NCBI GenBank assembly: GCA_965212075.1
Contig: OZ243043.1
Location: 372,001-436,000 of the forward strand
DNA length: 64,000 bases
Source of the DNA: CBDBUR01 sp965212075
GTDB taxonomy: Bacteria; Pseudomonadota; Alphaproteobacteria; JAPOUT01; G958296285
Direction: 5' to 3'
This document shows positions 9,471 through 18,980 of the stretch, in pieces. The notes under the pieces were generated by a model. The model worked only from the letters and a program-made list of their open reading frames with translations, did no database searches and had not been told where the DNA came from. Position numbers and translations under genes: made by a program. Each line of letters opens with the position of its first letter. Positions within the stretch are counted from its first letter, which is position 1.

Positions 9471-9779
9471 ATGCTCGTTGGCTTGTTTCACTATCTCACG
9501 ATCGGCGCGCTGCTTTTTGTCATCGGATTTTTGGGCATTTTTCTCAATAGAAAAAATGTCATCGTGCTGCTGATGTGCATTGAATTGATTTTGCTTTCAG
9601 CGAATATCAATTTGGTTGCTTTTTCAGCCTATAGCGCTGATCTGACCGGGCAGATCTTTTCGCTGCTTGTGCTCACCGTTGCGGCGGCTGAAACCGCCAT
9701 TGGGCTGGCCATCTTCGTCGCCTATTTTCGCCGCAGCGGATCAATCAATGTTGAAGACATTAGCTTGATGAAAGGCTAG
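9471..9779 (+). CDS. nuoK: NADH-quinone oxidoreductase subunit K
   Basis: NuoK is a small three-helix subunit homologous to MrpC. The 102-residue product has the two membrane glutamates that are needed for proton translocation in the family, in LLMCIELILLSANINL and AAAETAIGLAIFVAY. Length and helix pattern are normal. It follows nuoJ immediately and is five bases before nuoL. Confidence 0.97.
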   Translation: MLVGLFHYLTIGALLFVIGFLGIFLNRKNVIVLLMCIELILLSANINLVAFSAYSADLTGQIFSLLVLTVAAAETAIGLAIFVAYFRRSGSINVEDISLMKG

Positions 9780-9784
9780 TAAAT

Positions 9785-11887
9785 ATGAATCCGCTCTTTG
9801 TTGATATTGCTGCTGCTGCGCTCGTTTTGCTGCCGCTGGCGGGCGCTGCGCTGGCTATGCCGCTCGGCCTCTATGTCAACGCGCGCGCCGCTGAACTGGC
9901 CGCGACGATCTCCGTTGGCCTCGCGGCGATGCTCGCAATGTTTGTGCTTGCCGTCGTCGCCTCCACCGGCTATGTCAGCACGGTCACTTTGCTGCCCTGG
10001 GTGCAGACGGACGCTTTTTCCGTTGACTGGTCGGTGCGCATTGACGCGCTGAGCGCCGTGATGTTCTTTGTCGTCGCGGGCGTTGCCGCGCTCATCCATA
10101 TTTATTCCCTCGGCTATATGCATAAAGACCCGGCGCGCCCGCGCTTCTTTTGCTATTTGAGCCTGTTCACTTTTATGATGCTGGCACTCGTTTCAGCCGA
10201 CAATTTATTGCAGCTCTTCTTTGGCTGGGAGGGCGTCGGGCTGGCCTCCTATCTTTTGATCGGATTCTGGCATGAGCGCCCGGCGCCCAATGCCGCTGCG
10301 CTCAAAGCCTTCATCGTCAATCGCGTTGGCGATTCGTTTTTTATATTAGGCATGGCGCTGCTGCTGATGTCTGTCGGCTCTTTGGCGTTTGACGAGATTT
10401 TTACCGCCGCGCCGCGTCTGGCGGATATGGCGATCGCCTTGCCTTTCGGATTCAGTCTGGATGCGGCCAACCTCGCCTGCTTCTTCCTGCTCGCCGGTGC
10501 GATGGGCAAATCAGCGCAATTTCTGCTCCATACTTGGCTGCCCGATGCGATGGAAGGCCCAACGCCGGTTTCGGCGCTGATTCATGCGGCGACAATGGTC
10601 ACTGCCGGTGTCTTTATGATCGCGCGCTGTGCGCCGCTTTATGAACAGGCACCGATGGCTTTGATCGCCGTCGCTATTGTTGGCGCGATCACCTCTTTGT
10701 TTGCGGCGACGATCGGCCTCGTGCAAAATGACATTAAGCGCGTCATCGCCTATTCCACCTGCTCGCAGCTGGGCTATATGTTTGCCGCGCTCGGACTAGG
10801 CGCTTATGCCGCGGCGATCTTTCATCTCTTCACCCATGCGTTTTTTAAGGCGCTGCTGTTCTTGGGCGCGGGATCGGTGATCCATGCGATGGATGACGAA
10901 CAGGATATGCGCCGCATGGCAGGCCTCTCGCGCAAGAAAATGCCGGTTACGTGGCTGACCATGCTGATCGGCACGTTGGCTTTGACCGGCTTTCCGCTGA
11001 CCGCAGGCTATTTCTCCAAAGATGTGATCATTGAAGCCGCCGCGCAGAGCGGCTCGCTGGTTGCCGTGCCGGTCTTCTGGCTGCTGATCATCTCTGCTGT
11101 GCTTACGTCTTTTTATTCGTGGCGGCTGTTTTTTCTGACCTTTCACACCGAAGAAAATGTCCGCTCCGGACGCGGCCTGATCTCGGCGCATGAAAGCCCG
11201 CCGATAATGACTTTGCCGATGATCGGCTTGGCGGTCGGCGCACTCATCGCGGGCATAGCGGCTTATTACGGCTTTGTCGGCTCAGCCCATGAAGGCTTTT
11301 GGGGCGCAGCTTTGCCCGAGAAGGCCGGCGGCAACATACTTGAGGCATTTCATCACGCGCCTGCCTATATTGTCATCTTGCCGCTTGTCGCTGGGCTTGT
11401 CGGCTTTGGCATTGCCTGGCTTTTTTATGTCGTTAATTCCGACATTCCTGAAGGCCTCACAAGGCGCGGCGTCTGGATCTATCGCTTCTTATTCAATAAA
11501 TGGTATTTTGATGAAATCTATCATTTTCTGTTTGTGCGTCCGGCCTTTGCACTGGGGCGCATCTTTTGGCAAAGGGGCGATGTCGGACTGATTGACGGCA
11601 TCGGGCCGAATGGCGTAGCCGCGCGCGTGCTCAACCTCACAGCCTTTGCGCGCACTTTCCAGACCGGCTACCTCTATCATTATGCCTTTGTGATGCTCGG
11701 CGGCGTGACGTTAATGGCGAGCTGGTTCTTATGGAATGCCTTTGAGCTTGATGCCATGCAGATCGCATCTTTCGGCACACAGCTTGCTGACTTTGCCGCT
11801 GCCTTATGGGCATATCTGCCTGACCTGTCTGATTTGCCTGCGCTGCCAGATCTGCCCGATCTGCCAGACATAGACGAGCTGTTCTGA
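9785..11887 (+). CDS. nuoL: NADH-quinone oxidoreductase subunit L
   Basis: NuoL is the distal antiporter-like proton pump of complex I with the long lateral helix. The 700-residue product has the family blocks FFGWEGVGLASYLLIGFWH, FLLHTWLPDAMEGPTPVSAL and IKRVIAYSTCSQLGYM. The last 25 residues are a simple Leu/Pro/Asp tail (LPDLSDLPALPDLPDLPDID) that is not part of the conserved fold. The stop overlaps the first base of nuoM. Confidence 0.97.
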   Translation: MNPLFVDIAAAALVLLPLAGAALAMPLGLYVNARAAELAATISVGLAAMLAMFVLAVVASTGYVSTVTLLPWVQTDAFSVDWSVRIDALSAVMFFVVAGVAALIHIYSLGYMHKDPARPRFFCYLSLFTFMMLALVSADNLLQLFFGWEGVGLASYLLIGFWHERPAPNAAALKAFIVNRVGDSFFILGMALLLMSVGSLAFDEIFTAAPRLADMAIALPFGFSLDAANLACFFLLAGAMGKSAQFLLHTWLPDAMEGPTPVSALIHAATMVTAGVFMIARCAPLYEQAPMALIAVAIVGAITSLFAATIGLVQNDIKRVIAYSTCSQLGYMFAALGLGAYAAAIFHLFTHAFFKALLFLGAGSVIHAMDDEQDMRRMAGLSRKKMPVTWLTMLIGTLALTGFPLTAGYFSKDVIIEAAAQSGSLVAVPVFWLLIISAVLTSFYSWRLFFLTFHTEENVRSGRGLISAHESPPIMTLPMIGLAVGALIAGIAAYYGFVGSAHEGFWGAALPEKAGGNILEAFHHAPAYIVILPLVAGLVGFGIAWLFYVVNSDIPEGLTRRGVWIYRFLFNKWYFDEIYHFLFVRPAFALGRIFWQRGDVGLIDGIGPNGVAARVLNLTAFARTFQTGYLYHYAFVMLGGVTLMASWFLWNAFELDAMQIASFGTQLADFAAALWAYLPDLSDLPALPDLPDLPDIDELF

Positions 11888-13452
11888 TGGAAAATCTGCC
11901 TTTTCTTTCTATATTGATTTTCCTGCCGGCGGTGGGTGGAATTTTTCTGCTGTCAATTCAGGGGCAGGCAGATGTCATCAACCGCAATGCGCGCTACCTC
12001 GCTTTGTGGACTTCCATGACGACCTTTGTGCTCGCGCTCGTCATTTACGCTTATTTTAATCCCGATCAGCCCGGCTTCCAATTTACCGAGCAATATAACT
12101 GGATCAGCGACAGCATCACCTATCATGTCGGCGTGGATGGCATCTCGCTCGCTTTCATTCTGCTGACCACTCTGCTTGTGCCTTTATGTATCCTCTCCAG
12201 CTGGGAATCGATCACCTACCGCGTCAAGGAATATATGGCAGCGTTTCTTTTGCTGGAAACCTTGCTGCTGGGCGTTTTTTCCTCGCTTGATCTCGTGCTT
12301 TTTTATCTTTTCTTTGAAGGCGGTCTGATCCCGATGTTTTTGATCATTGGCATTTGGGGCGGGCCGCGCCGTATTTATGCGGGATTCAAATTCTTTCTTT
12401 ATACTTTGCTCGGGTCTTTGCTGATGCTGCTGGCCATTCTCGCCATCTATGAAGAGGCATGGACGACGAACATCGTCGCTTTGCTTGAATATGATCTGCC
12501 CGCCAATATGCAATATTGGCTGTGGGTGGCTTTCTTTGCGTCCTTTGCGGTCAAGCTGCCCATGTGGCCGCTGCATACATGGCTGCCCGACGCGCATGTG
12601 GAGGCGCCGACCGCAGGCTCGGTGATTCTCGCGGGCGTTTTGCTCAAGCTGGGCGGCTATGGCTTCCTGCGCTTTGCTTTGCCGATGATGCCAATCGCGA
12701 GTTTAGACTTCGCGCCTTTTGTCTGGACTTTGTCCATCATTGCGATCATCTATACGTCTTTGGTTGCGCTCGCACAAGAAGACATCAAAAAGCTCATCGC
12801 TTATTCTTCGGTCGCGCATATGGGCTTTGTGACCATTGGCCTGTTCACCGCAAGCCAGATCGGCATTCATGGCGGCGTGTTTCAAATGCTTTCGCATGGC
12901 TGGCTGTCGGCGGCTTTGTTTCTTTCGGTCGGTATTTTATATGATCGGATGTATACGCGCGACATCTCCTCCTTTGGCGGCGTCGTGCGTACGATGCCGG
13001 TTTTTTCTCTGGCTTTGATGGTGTTCACGCTGGGCAATATCGGCCTGCCCGGCACGAGCGGCTTTGTCGGCGAAGTGCTCGCGATCTTCGCCGCCTTCAA
13101 CAGCGCAATCTGGGTCGCCGTTGCTGCCGTGATCGGCGTGATCTTATCGGCGGCCTATGCGCTGTGGCTTTATGGCCGCGTCATTTTTGGCGAGCAAACC
13201 GCTGATGCCATTGGAAAACTTCCGCCGCTCACACCGCGTGAAGGCCTGGTACTCGCGCCGCTCGCGCTCGCCACTTTGCTGTTCGGAATTTACCCGCAGC
13301 CGATTTTCCGCCTCACCGATCCGGCGATTCAAAGAATCGTCGTGCGCTATGAGACGCAAATTCAAGCACACCAGAAAAAACAAGATGAGGCGCATCAGAA
13401 GACGCTCAAGAGCCAGCAAGTGGCAGAGCAAAACGTGGAAAGCCAGCAATGA
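11887..13452 (+). CDS. nuoM: NADH-quinone oxidoreductase subunit M
   Basis: NuoM is the middle antiporter-like proton-pumping subunit. Its 521 residues contain FYLFFEGGLIPMFLIIGIWG (with the conserved helix-5 Glu), WPLHTWLPDAHVEAPTAGSV and IKKLIAYSSVAHMGFVTIG. The last 35 residues are a Gln/Lys-rich hydrophilic tail. It overlaps nuoN by four bases. Confidence 0.97.
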   Translation: MENLPFLSILIFLPAVGGIFLLSIQGQADVINRNARYLALWTSMTTFVLALVIYAYFNPDQPGFQFTEQYNWISDSITYHVGVDGISLAFILLTTLLVPLCILSSWESITYRVKEYMAAFLLLETLLLGVFSSLDLVLFYLFFEGGLIPMFLIIGIWGGPRRIYAGFKFFLYTLLGSLLMLLAILAIYEEAWTTNIVALLEYDLPANMQYWLWVAFFASFAVKLPMWPLHTWLPDAHVEAPTAGSVILAGVLLKLGGYGFLRFALPMMPIASLDFAPFVWTLSIIAIIYTSLVALAQEDIKKLIAYSSVAHMGFVTIGLFTASQIGIHGGVFQMLSHGWLSAALFLSVGILYDRMYTRDISSFGGVVRTMPVFSLALMVFTLGNIGLPGTSGFVGEVLAIFAAFNSAIWVAVAAVIGVILSAAYALWLYGRVIFGEQTADAIGKLPPLTPREGLVLAPLALATLLFGIYPQPIFRLTDPAIQRIVVRYETQIQAHQKKQDEAHQKTLKSQQVAEQNVESQQ

Positions 13453-14885
13453 CTGAGCTCATCACATGGCGAGATGTCTATGCTTTGTCTCCGGAGATTT
13501 TTCTTGCTGTCTGGACGATGGTGCTGCTGATCGCCGGTGTTTTTCGCCGCCAAGAGCCCGGACGCGGCATCTATCTCGCCGCGGCGATCGGGCTCATTTT
13601 GACGCTGATCATTCTCTACATCATTCCCGCCGAACGGCTGAATGTTTTCTATGGCGCTTTTGTGCAAGACGGCTTTGCGCGCGTTTTGAAAACATTGATC
13701 CTCTTTGGCGCCATCGCGATGATCTTTGTCACGCGCGGCTTCTTGAAGATTGAGCAGATTGAAAAATTTGAATTTCCGCTGATGGTGCTGTTCGCCGCTT
13801 TGGGCATGATGATCATCATTTCGGCGCATGATTTCATTACAATGTATATTGGCCTTGAGCTGCAGAGTCTGGCGCTTTATGTGCTGGCCTCCTTTGATCG
13901 CCAATCCGTCCGCTCCAGCGAAGCTGGCATGAAATATTTTTTGCTGGGTGCTTTGTCTTCCGGAATTTTGCTTTATGGCTGCTCGCTGATTTATGGCTTT
14001 TCCGGCACGCTCGATTTTGCCATTCTCGTGCAAGAGCCTCTTTCCACTGGCGCACAATTGGGATTGATCTTTGTGCTTGCCGGACTGGCATTCAAAATCA
14101 CCGCTGTGCCTTTTCATATGTGGGCGCCTGACGTCTATGAAGGCGCACCGGCGCCAGTCGCGATGTTCTTCGTGAGCACGACCAAAATCGCCGCTTTCGC
14201 TGTGCTCGCACGGATCGTCGTTGAGGCGATCCCGCAGGGTGATGATTTTATCGTTCCCGTGCTGATCTTATTGTCGGTCGGCTCAATGACGCTCGGCGCG
14301 CTCGCGGCGATCGCGCAGAGCAGCATCCGCCGCCTCATCGCTTACAGCTCCATCGGCCATGCCGGATATGCTCTGATCGGCATCGTCGTCGGTGATGCCG
14401 CAGGCATTCAAAGCGTCATCGTCTATCTTGCGATCTATATGGTGTCTGTCATCGGCCTGTTTTGCTGCGTACTCGCTTTGCGCCGCAATGAAATATCGCT
14501 TGAGCGCATTTCCGACCTCGCCGGATTGTCAAGCACGCATCCGGCGATCGCTTTATGTCTTGGCGCGATCTTATTTTCTATGGCGGGCATTCCGCCGCTC
14601 GCGGGCTTCTTTGCCAAATTTTATGTTTTTCTCGCTGCCATTGAAGCAGGCTTTTATGTTCTTGCCGTCTATGGAATCCTCACCAGCGCGGTCGCGGCCT
14701 ATTATTACCTCAACATCGTCAAGCTGATGTATTTTGACGAGCCCGACGAAGAATTGGATTTGGAGCTTCCGGTTTCAGCGCGGGTGTTTTTGGGTTTTTC
14801 GGCTTTGTTCGTTTTGGTGTTTGTGTTCGCGCCGAGCTGGCTGGTCCTGCCGGCGAGCCTTGTCGTTGAAGGGATGACCGGATGA
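13449..14885 (+). CDS. nuoN: NADH-quinone oxidoreductase subunit N
   Basis: NuoN is the proximal antiporter-like subunit. The 478-residue product has the family blocks YIGLELQSLALYVLASF, PFHMWAPDVYEGAPAPV and IRRLIAYSSIGHAGYALIG. It closes the complex I set, so all fourteen subunits are present and in canonical order without inserted genes. It overlaps birA by four bases (ATGA), which ties birA to the same transcript. Confidence 0.97.
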   Translation: MTELITWRDVYALSPEIFLAVWTMVLLIAGVFRRQEPGRGIYLAAAIGLILTLIILYIIPAERLNVFYGAFVQDGFARVLKTLILFGAIAMIFVTRGFLKIEQIEKFEFPLMVLFAALGMMIIISAHDFITMYIGLELQSLALYVLASFDRQSVRSSEAGMKYFLLGALSSGILLYGCSLIYGFSGTLDFAILVQEPLSTGAQLGLIFVLAGLAFKITAVPFHMWAPDVYEGAPAPVAMFFVSTTKIAAFAVLARIVVEAIPQGDDFIVPVLILLSVGSMTLGALAAIAQSSIRRLIAYSSIGHAGYALIGIVVGDAAGIQSVIVYLAIYMVSVIGLFCCVLALRRNEISLERISDLAGLSSTHPAIALCLGAILFSMAGIPPLAGFFAKFYVFLAAIEAGFYVLAVYGILTSAVAAYYYLNIVKLMYFDEPDEELDLELPVSARVFLGFSALFVLVFVFAPSWLVLPASLVVEGMTG

Positions 14886-15628
14886 CGGCAATCATCTGGC
14901 AGGACATCACCGGCAGCACAAATGATGATGCAAAGGAGATGGCGCGCCAAGGAGAATTCGGACCCGTTTGGATCGGCGCCACGCAGCAAACCAAAGGCCG
15001 CGGTCGCCGCGGTCGCTCATGGGAAAGCCCCCCCGGCAATCTCTACGCCAGCCACCTCGCCAAGCTCGACCACCCCCTTGAGGTGGCCGCGCAATTTTCT
15101 TTTGTCGCTGCGCTCGCTGTTTATGAGATGGCGCGCGCTTTGCTGCCGCCCGCGCAGGCGGCAGAACTGCAATGCAAATGGCCGAATGATCTGCTGCTTG
15201 ATGGCCGTAAATTTTGTGGTATTCTCATTGAATCAGGCCATCACCGCGGCATCGCTTGGCTGGTCGTCGGGATCGGCGTTAACCTCATCCATGCGCCTAA
15301 AAAGGCGCAATTCCCCGCGACCGCATTGGGTATAAAAATTACGCCGCAAGATGCGCTCAAAAAACTGGCTGCCGCCTTCACCGAGATCACAAAAATCTGG
15401 GACGGAGAATTTGCCAATATCAGCCAGACTTGGCTTGCCAAAGCTGTCGGCTTGGGCAAGCAAATAGAAGTGCACTTGATTGATGAAACTCTGTCGGGCA
15501 CGTTTGACGGCCTCAACCCAAATGGCGCTCTGCTGCTTTCCTGCGCCGACGGCACAAAGCACATCATTGAAGCCGGAGATGTATTTTTTAAAAAAACCCA
15601 TAAGGACGCCACATGCCCGATCAAGTAA
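14882..15628 (+). CDS. birA: Biotin-[acetyl-CoA-carboxylase] ligase
   Basis: BirA makes biotinyl-AMP and transfers biotin to a lysine of acetyl-CoA or other biotin-dependent carboxylases. The 248-residue product has the ATP/biotin loop GRGRRGRSWESPPGNLY near residue 39 and the catalytic KWPNDLLLDGRKFCGILIE near 100, followed by the small C-terminal domain. There is no N-terminal DNA-binding domain, so this is the non-regulatory group I type. Its place after nuoN is common in alphaproteobacteria. Confidence 0.93.
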   Translation: MTAIIWQDITGSTNDDAKEMARQGEFGPVWIGATQQTKGRGRRGRSWESPPGNLYASHLAKLDHPLEVAAQFSFVAALAVYEMARALLPPAQAAELQCKWPNDLLLDGRKFCGILIESGHHRGIAWLVVGIGVNLIHAPKKAQFPATALGIKITPQDALKKLAAAFTEITKIWDGEFANISQTWLAKAVGLGKQIEVHLIDETLSGTFDGLNPNGALLLSCADGTKHIIEAGDVFFKKTHKDATCPIK

Positions 15629-17337
15629 AAGCCAAAAAATCAAATAGGCACGGATTTAAAACTTCTTTGCCGCAATGGGTTTTCGTGCCGCTGGGCGGAT
15701 CGGGCGAGATCGGCATGAATCTCAATCTCTACGGCTTCATTGATGAGCAGGGGCAGGAGACGTGGATCGTCGTTGATATTGGCGTGACATTTTCCAGTGG
15801 GCGCGTGCCCGGCATTGAAGTGATTATGGCTGATCCGGCTTTTCTTGAATCACGGCGCGAGAATCTGGCGGCGATCGTGCTCACGCATGGCCATGAGGAT
15901 CATATCGGCGCGATCGCTCATCTCTGGCCGCGGCTGAAATGTCCGCTTTATGCGACCAAGTTCACCGCGCGGCTGATTGAACATAAATTACGCGAGTTTG
16001 GGCTGGAAAATGACGTCCCGCTCAATCTTGTTGAACCGGGGCGGCGGCTCAATATTGCGCCGTTTGAAATTGAATTTGTCGGCCTGACTCATTCCATTCC
16101 TGAGCCGAATGCTTTGGCGATCCGCACCAAGCTGGGCACGATCCTCCACACCGGCGACTGGAAAATAGATCCCAACCCGATGCTCGGCGAAAAAATTCAA
16201 GACGAACGATTGCGGGAAATCGGCGAGGAGGGTGTGCTGTCTATCATTTGCGATTCGACCAATGTGTTTGAGGAAGGCAGCTCCGGCTCTGAGGCGCAAG
16301 TCTATGACACTCTGTTTGATGTGATCGGGCAGGCGGGCGCGGGGCGTGTATTTGTCACGTCTTTTGCGTCCAACGTCGCGCGCATGGCGAGCGTGGCGCG
16401 CGCCGCCGAAGCTGCCGGACGCCGCGTCGCGCTGATTGGCCGCGCGATGCAGCGCATGGCCGAGATCGCTGGAGATATGGGCTTGTTCGGCGCGATCAAG
16501 CCGTTCATCGCGCCGGAGGAAGCCGCGCGGCTGCCGCGCGATGAGGCGCTTTTTTTGTGCACCGGCAGTCAAGGCGAGCCGCGTGCTGCTTTGCGCCGCA
16601 TCGCTGAGGGAAGCCATCAATGGATCACGATTGATAAAGGCGACCTCGTGATCTTTTCGTCGCGCGAAATCCCCGGCAATGAATCAGAGATTTACGATCT
16701 GCAAAACGCGCTGACCGCGCGCGGCGCGCGTCTGATCACCGCGAGTCATATCCCCGGCCTTCATGTGTCCGGCCACCCCTGCCGCGAGGAGCTCGCCCTC
16801 ATGTATGAATGGGTGCGCCCGCAATCTTTGATACCGGTGCATGGCGAGCTGCGCCACCTCAAAGAGCACCAGACCTTCGCCAAAAGCTGCCAGATCGGCG
16901 CGTCTGTTGTCGCGTCCAATGGCGATGTCGTGCAGCTTGCCCCCGGCTCTATTGAGCGCATCGGCAAGGTGGATCATGGCCGCCTCTATCTTGACGGCAA
17001 CATCGTCGTGCCGTCAGGTGATGAGAGCTCGGTGCGCGCACGGCGGCATCTGGCGCGCTCGGGGCTGGTGTCGGTGTCCGTCGTCCTCGAGCATGACGGC
17101 AGGCTTGCTGCGCCGATCCACGTCTCGCTGACCGGCGCGCCGAAATCCGACCGGCAGGGCAAAAACCTCGCCCAGATCGCGCTTGAAGCCGCAAAAAACG
17201 CCTTCGCGCAGCTCTCGCCCAGCGACCTCACCCGCGACGACGTGATCTACGGCAAGGTGCGGCGGCTCGTGCGCCATGCGCTGTTTTTGAGCTGGGGCAA
17301 AAAACCCGAAACCCATATTCATATTTGCCGCATTTAG
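15613..17337 (+). CDS. rnj: Ribonuclease J
   Basis: RNase J is a metallo-beta-lactamase/beta-CASP nuclease with 5'-3' exonuclease and endonuclease activity on RNA, used in alphaproteobacteria for rRNA 5' maturation and mRNA decay. The 574-residue sequence shows the zinc motif LTHGHEDHIGA near residue 94, HTGDWKIDPNP near 178, and the beta-CASP pieces CTGSQGEPRAAL and HVSGHPCREEL. It overlaps the end of birA by 16 bases. The start at 15613 gives a short Lys-rich leader before PQWVFVPLGGSGEIGMN, which is where homologues begin. Confidence 0.94.
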   Translation: MPDQVKAKKSNRHGFKTSLPQWVFVPLGGSGEIGMNLNLYGFIDEQGQETWIVVDIGVTFSSGRVPGIEVIMADPAFLESRRENLAAIVLTHGHEDHIGAIAHLWPRLKCPLYATKFTARLIEHKLREFGLENDVPLNLVEPGRRLNIAPFEIEFVGLTHSIPEPNALAIRTKLGTILHTGDWKIDPNPMLGEKIQDERLREIGEEGVLSIICDSTNVFEEGSSGSEAQVYDTLFDVIGQAGAGRVFVTSFASNVARMASVARAAEAAGRRVALIGRAMQRMAEIAGDMGLFGAIKPFIAPEEAARLPRDEALFLCTGSQGEPRAALRRIAEGSHQWITIDKGDLVIFSSREIPGNESEIYDLQNALTARGARLITASHIPGLHVSGHPCREELALMYEWVRPQSLIPVHGELRHLKEHQTFAKSCQIGASVVASNGDVVQLAPGSIERIGKVDHGRLYLDGNIVVPSGDESSVRARRHLARSGLVSVSVVLEHDGRLAAPIHVSLTGAPKSDRQGKNLAQIALEAAKNAFAQLSPSDLTRDDVIYGKVRRLVRHALFLSWGKKPETHIHICRI

Positions 17338-17352
17338 CGCTATAAGAGAACT

Positions 17353-17757
17353 ATGATCGGACGGCTTAACCATGTGGCGATCGCTGTGCCCGATGTGGAG
17401 GCGGCAGCGGCAACCTATCGCAATATACTGGGCGCGCGGGTGAGCGCGCCGCAGCCGCTGCCCGCGCATGGCGTCACCACGATCTTCGTGGAGCTGCCCA
17501 ACACCAAAATAGAATTGCTTGAACCGCTGGGGGAAGCCTCGCCGATTGCGAAGTTTCTTGAGAAGAACAAAAATGGCGGAATTCACCATGTTTGTTATGA
17601 GGTGGAGGATATTGTCAAAGCGCGCGACAAAATGCTCAAAGATGGCGCGCGGATCGCGGGCACACCCGAGCCGAAGATCGGCGCACACGGCAAGCCGGTG
17701 ATTTTTCTTCATCCGGCGTCATTTAACGGCACGCTCATTGAGCTGGAAGAGGTTTAA
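17353..17757 (+). CDS. mce: Methylmalonyl-CoA epimerase
   Basis: This enzyme interconverts (S)- and (R)-methylmalonyl-CoA, feeding methylmalonyl-CoA mutase in propionyl-CoA use; a mutase is encoded at 35211-38216. The 134-residue glyoxalase-fold protein has paired beta-alpha-beta modules with metal ligands in RLNHVAIAVPD, the GGIHHVCYEVEDI stretch and the C-terminal NGTLIELEE. Linkage to rnj and DUF1467 is typical for alphaproteobacteria. Confidence 0.93.
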   Translation: MIGRLNHVAIAVPDVEAAAATYRNILGARVSAPQPLPAHGVTTIFVELPNTKIELLEPLGEASPIAKFLEKNKNGGIHHVCYEVEDIVKARDKMLKDGARIAGTPEPKIGAHGKPVIFLHPASFNGTLIELEEV

Positions 17758-17955
17758 TTGTCGTTTGACCAGTTAGCGCTGGGCTTCGGCATTTATGTCA
17801 TCGTCTATGCGCTGATGTTCTTGGGGCTGCTGCCGTTCATCGCCGAGCGCCATCGCCGCGGCGACGACATCGCGCCCAGCCTGCGCCGTATCTCTCTTTG
17901 GAATATCCCCGCCTCGGCGCTTCTCACCATCGCGATTAGTTTTTGGCTTTTATAG
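17758..17955 (+). CDS. DUF1467 family small membrane protein
   Basis: A 65-residue protein with two hydrophobic helices around a polar loop rich in Arg and His (IAERHRRGDDIAPSLRRI). DUF1467 proteins are found next to mce and proS in many alphaproteobacteria; their role is unknown. The TTG at 17758 directly follows the mce stop, and a purine-rich GGAAGAGG inside the end of mce can serve as ribosome binding site. It is the last gene of the long nuo-birA-rnj-mce run. Confidence 0.75.
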   Translation: MSFDQLALGFGIYVIVYALMFLGLLPFIAERHRRGDDIAPSLRRISLWNIPASALLTIAISFWLL

Positions 17956-17981
17956 GGGCGCAGTAAAACCCTTTTATGGCC

Positions 17982-18009
17982 TTGCCTTCCCGCTCCCAAA
18001 TGTTAAAAT
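17982..18009 (+). promoter_or_regulatory. Possible promoter of the AT-rich two-gene unit
   Basis: TTGCCT at 17982-17987 and TAAAAT at 18004-18009 are separated by 16 bases and lie about 30 bases upstream of the start codon at 18038. This is a moderate match and would give the following two genes their own transcript. Confidence 0.35.
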
Positions 18010-18037
18010 GTTAGAAAATGGGAAGAGGGGAATTATC

Positions 18038-18370
18038 ATGAATATTTTTGTTTTCTGGGTGCTGTATCTATTCTTTATGATACCCACCTACGTTATACGG
18101 TTTGCTTTGTTTGGCTCTATCTTTGAAGAAAATGGAGCGGAGCAGGTAGCTGAAATGGCAACTGGTGCAAATATTTTTCTAGCAATTTGTTTATTCTTAT
18201 TGATATTGATTGGGCTGTTTAGAGGGTTGAGTATTGGCAAGCCTTGGCTAGTGGTTTTTCCAATCATCGCCTTTGTGTTTGACATGGTTCTGGTGTTCAT
18301 TCCATTGGTTCCGACCGTCATGCACATTTTAGCTTTAATTCTTGGCAGTATTGAAGAAAAGAAGGCATAA
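18038..18370 (+). CDS. Unknown small membrane protein
   Basis: The 110-residue product is not recognised. It has about four hydrophobic segments, at residues 2-22, 45-62, 68-86 and 88-104, and a short charged end (SIEEKKA). The ATG at 18038 follows a strong AAGAGGGGAA ribosome binding site; an in-frame ATG at 18008 has none. Base composition is clearly richer in A and T than the neighbours, and the gene sits where homologous clusters usually continue with housekeeping genes, so recent acquisition is likely. The following lipoprotein gene starts one base after its stop. Confidence 0.55.
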   Translation: MNIFVFWVLYLFFMIPTYVIRFALFGSIFEENGAEQVAEMATGANIFLAICLFLLILIGLFRGLSIGKPWLVVFPIIAFVFDMVLVFIPLVPTVMHILALILGSIEEKKA

Positions 18371-18371
18371 A

Positions 18372-18917
18372 ATGAAAAACCAAATCTTATTTGTTGGCAT
18401 TGTTGCAGCTTTATTTGTTTGTGGATGTGTTCAATCTCTTGATCCTTTGAATTATTCTGAAGTCAAATCTAAAATAACAATTTCTAAAAATGAACACAGG
18501 GGGCTGGTTAATGTCAAAGCTCCCATAGTTGGAGGCGGCTTCGATAGTCAATATTATCTTTTAAGAAGTCACCGTAATATTGGAGGGTATTTTGAAGATA
18601 ATTCTAATATTCAAATATATGTCAGATCTTCATTTAATGAATGGGCGTTTTTAAATCGAGCCTATAGTAAAGGAAAAAGACTTAATATCACTTTGATAGA
18701 TAGAGAAGTAGGCAGTTGTAGTGAGTATGGGTGCATCATTTATGAGGACGTTGCGATTAATTTAACGTTGGGAGAAATTAAAAAAGTGGTTTTATTAGAG
18801 CCATCTTTTAAGTTTGAGCTATCAGGGAAATCGGGTTCTCGTAGGGTAGAAGTTCCCAAAGCTTATTTTCAAGCGTTTGTTGATTATTTAGAAGACGATA
18901 ATGCTAATAGGCCTTAG
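18372..18917 (+). CDS. Unknown putative lipoprotein
   Basis: A 181-residue product with a lysine-containing N-terminus, a hydrophobic segment and a lipobox-like VCGC at residues 15-18 (mature end CVQSLDP), so export and lipid anchoring are likely. The rest is mainly polar with predicted beta character and two close cysteines (SCSEYGC). I do not recognise the family. It is AT-rich like its partner upstream, begins one base after that gene and probably shares its transcript. Confidence 0.55.
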   Translation: MKNQILFVGIVAALFVCGCVQSLDPLNYSEVKSKITISKNEHRGLVNVKAPIVGGGFDSQYYLLRSHRNIGGYFEDNSNIQIYVRSSFNEWAFLNRAYSKGKRLNITLIDREVGSCSEYGCIIYEDVAINLTLGEIKKVVLLEPSFKFELSGKSGSRRVEVPKAYFQAFVDYLEDDNANRP

Positions 18918-18980
18918 AGTCATTATCCTCGCGTAGACTGGTCTGTCTGTGAGAAGCCAAACTAGCGCTTGTTAAAAGCC

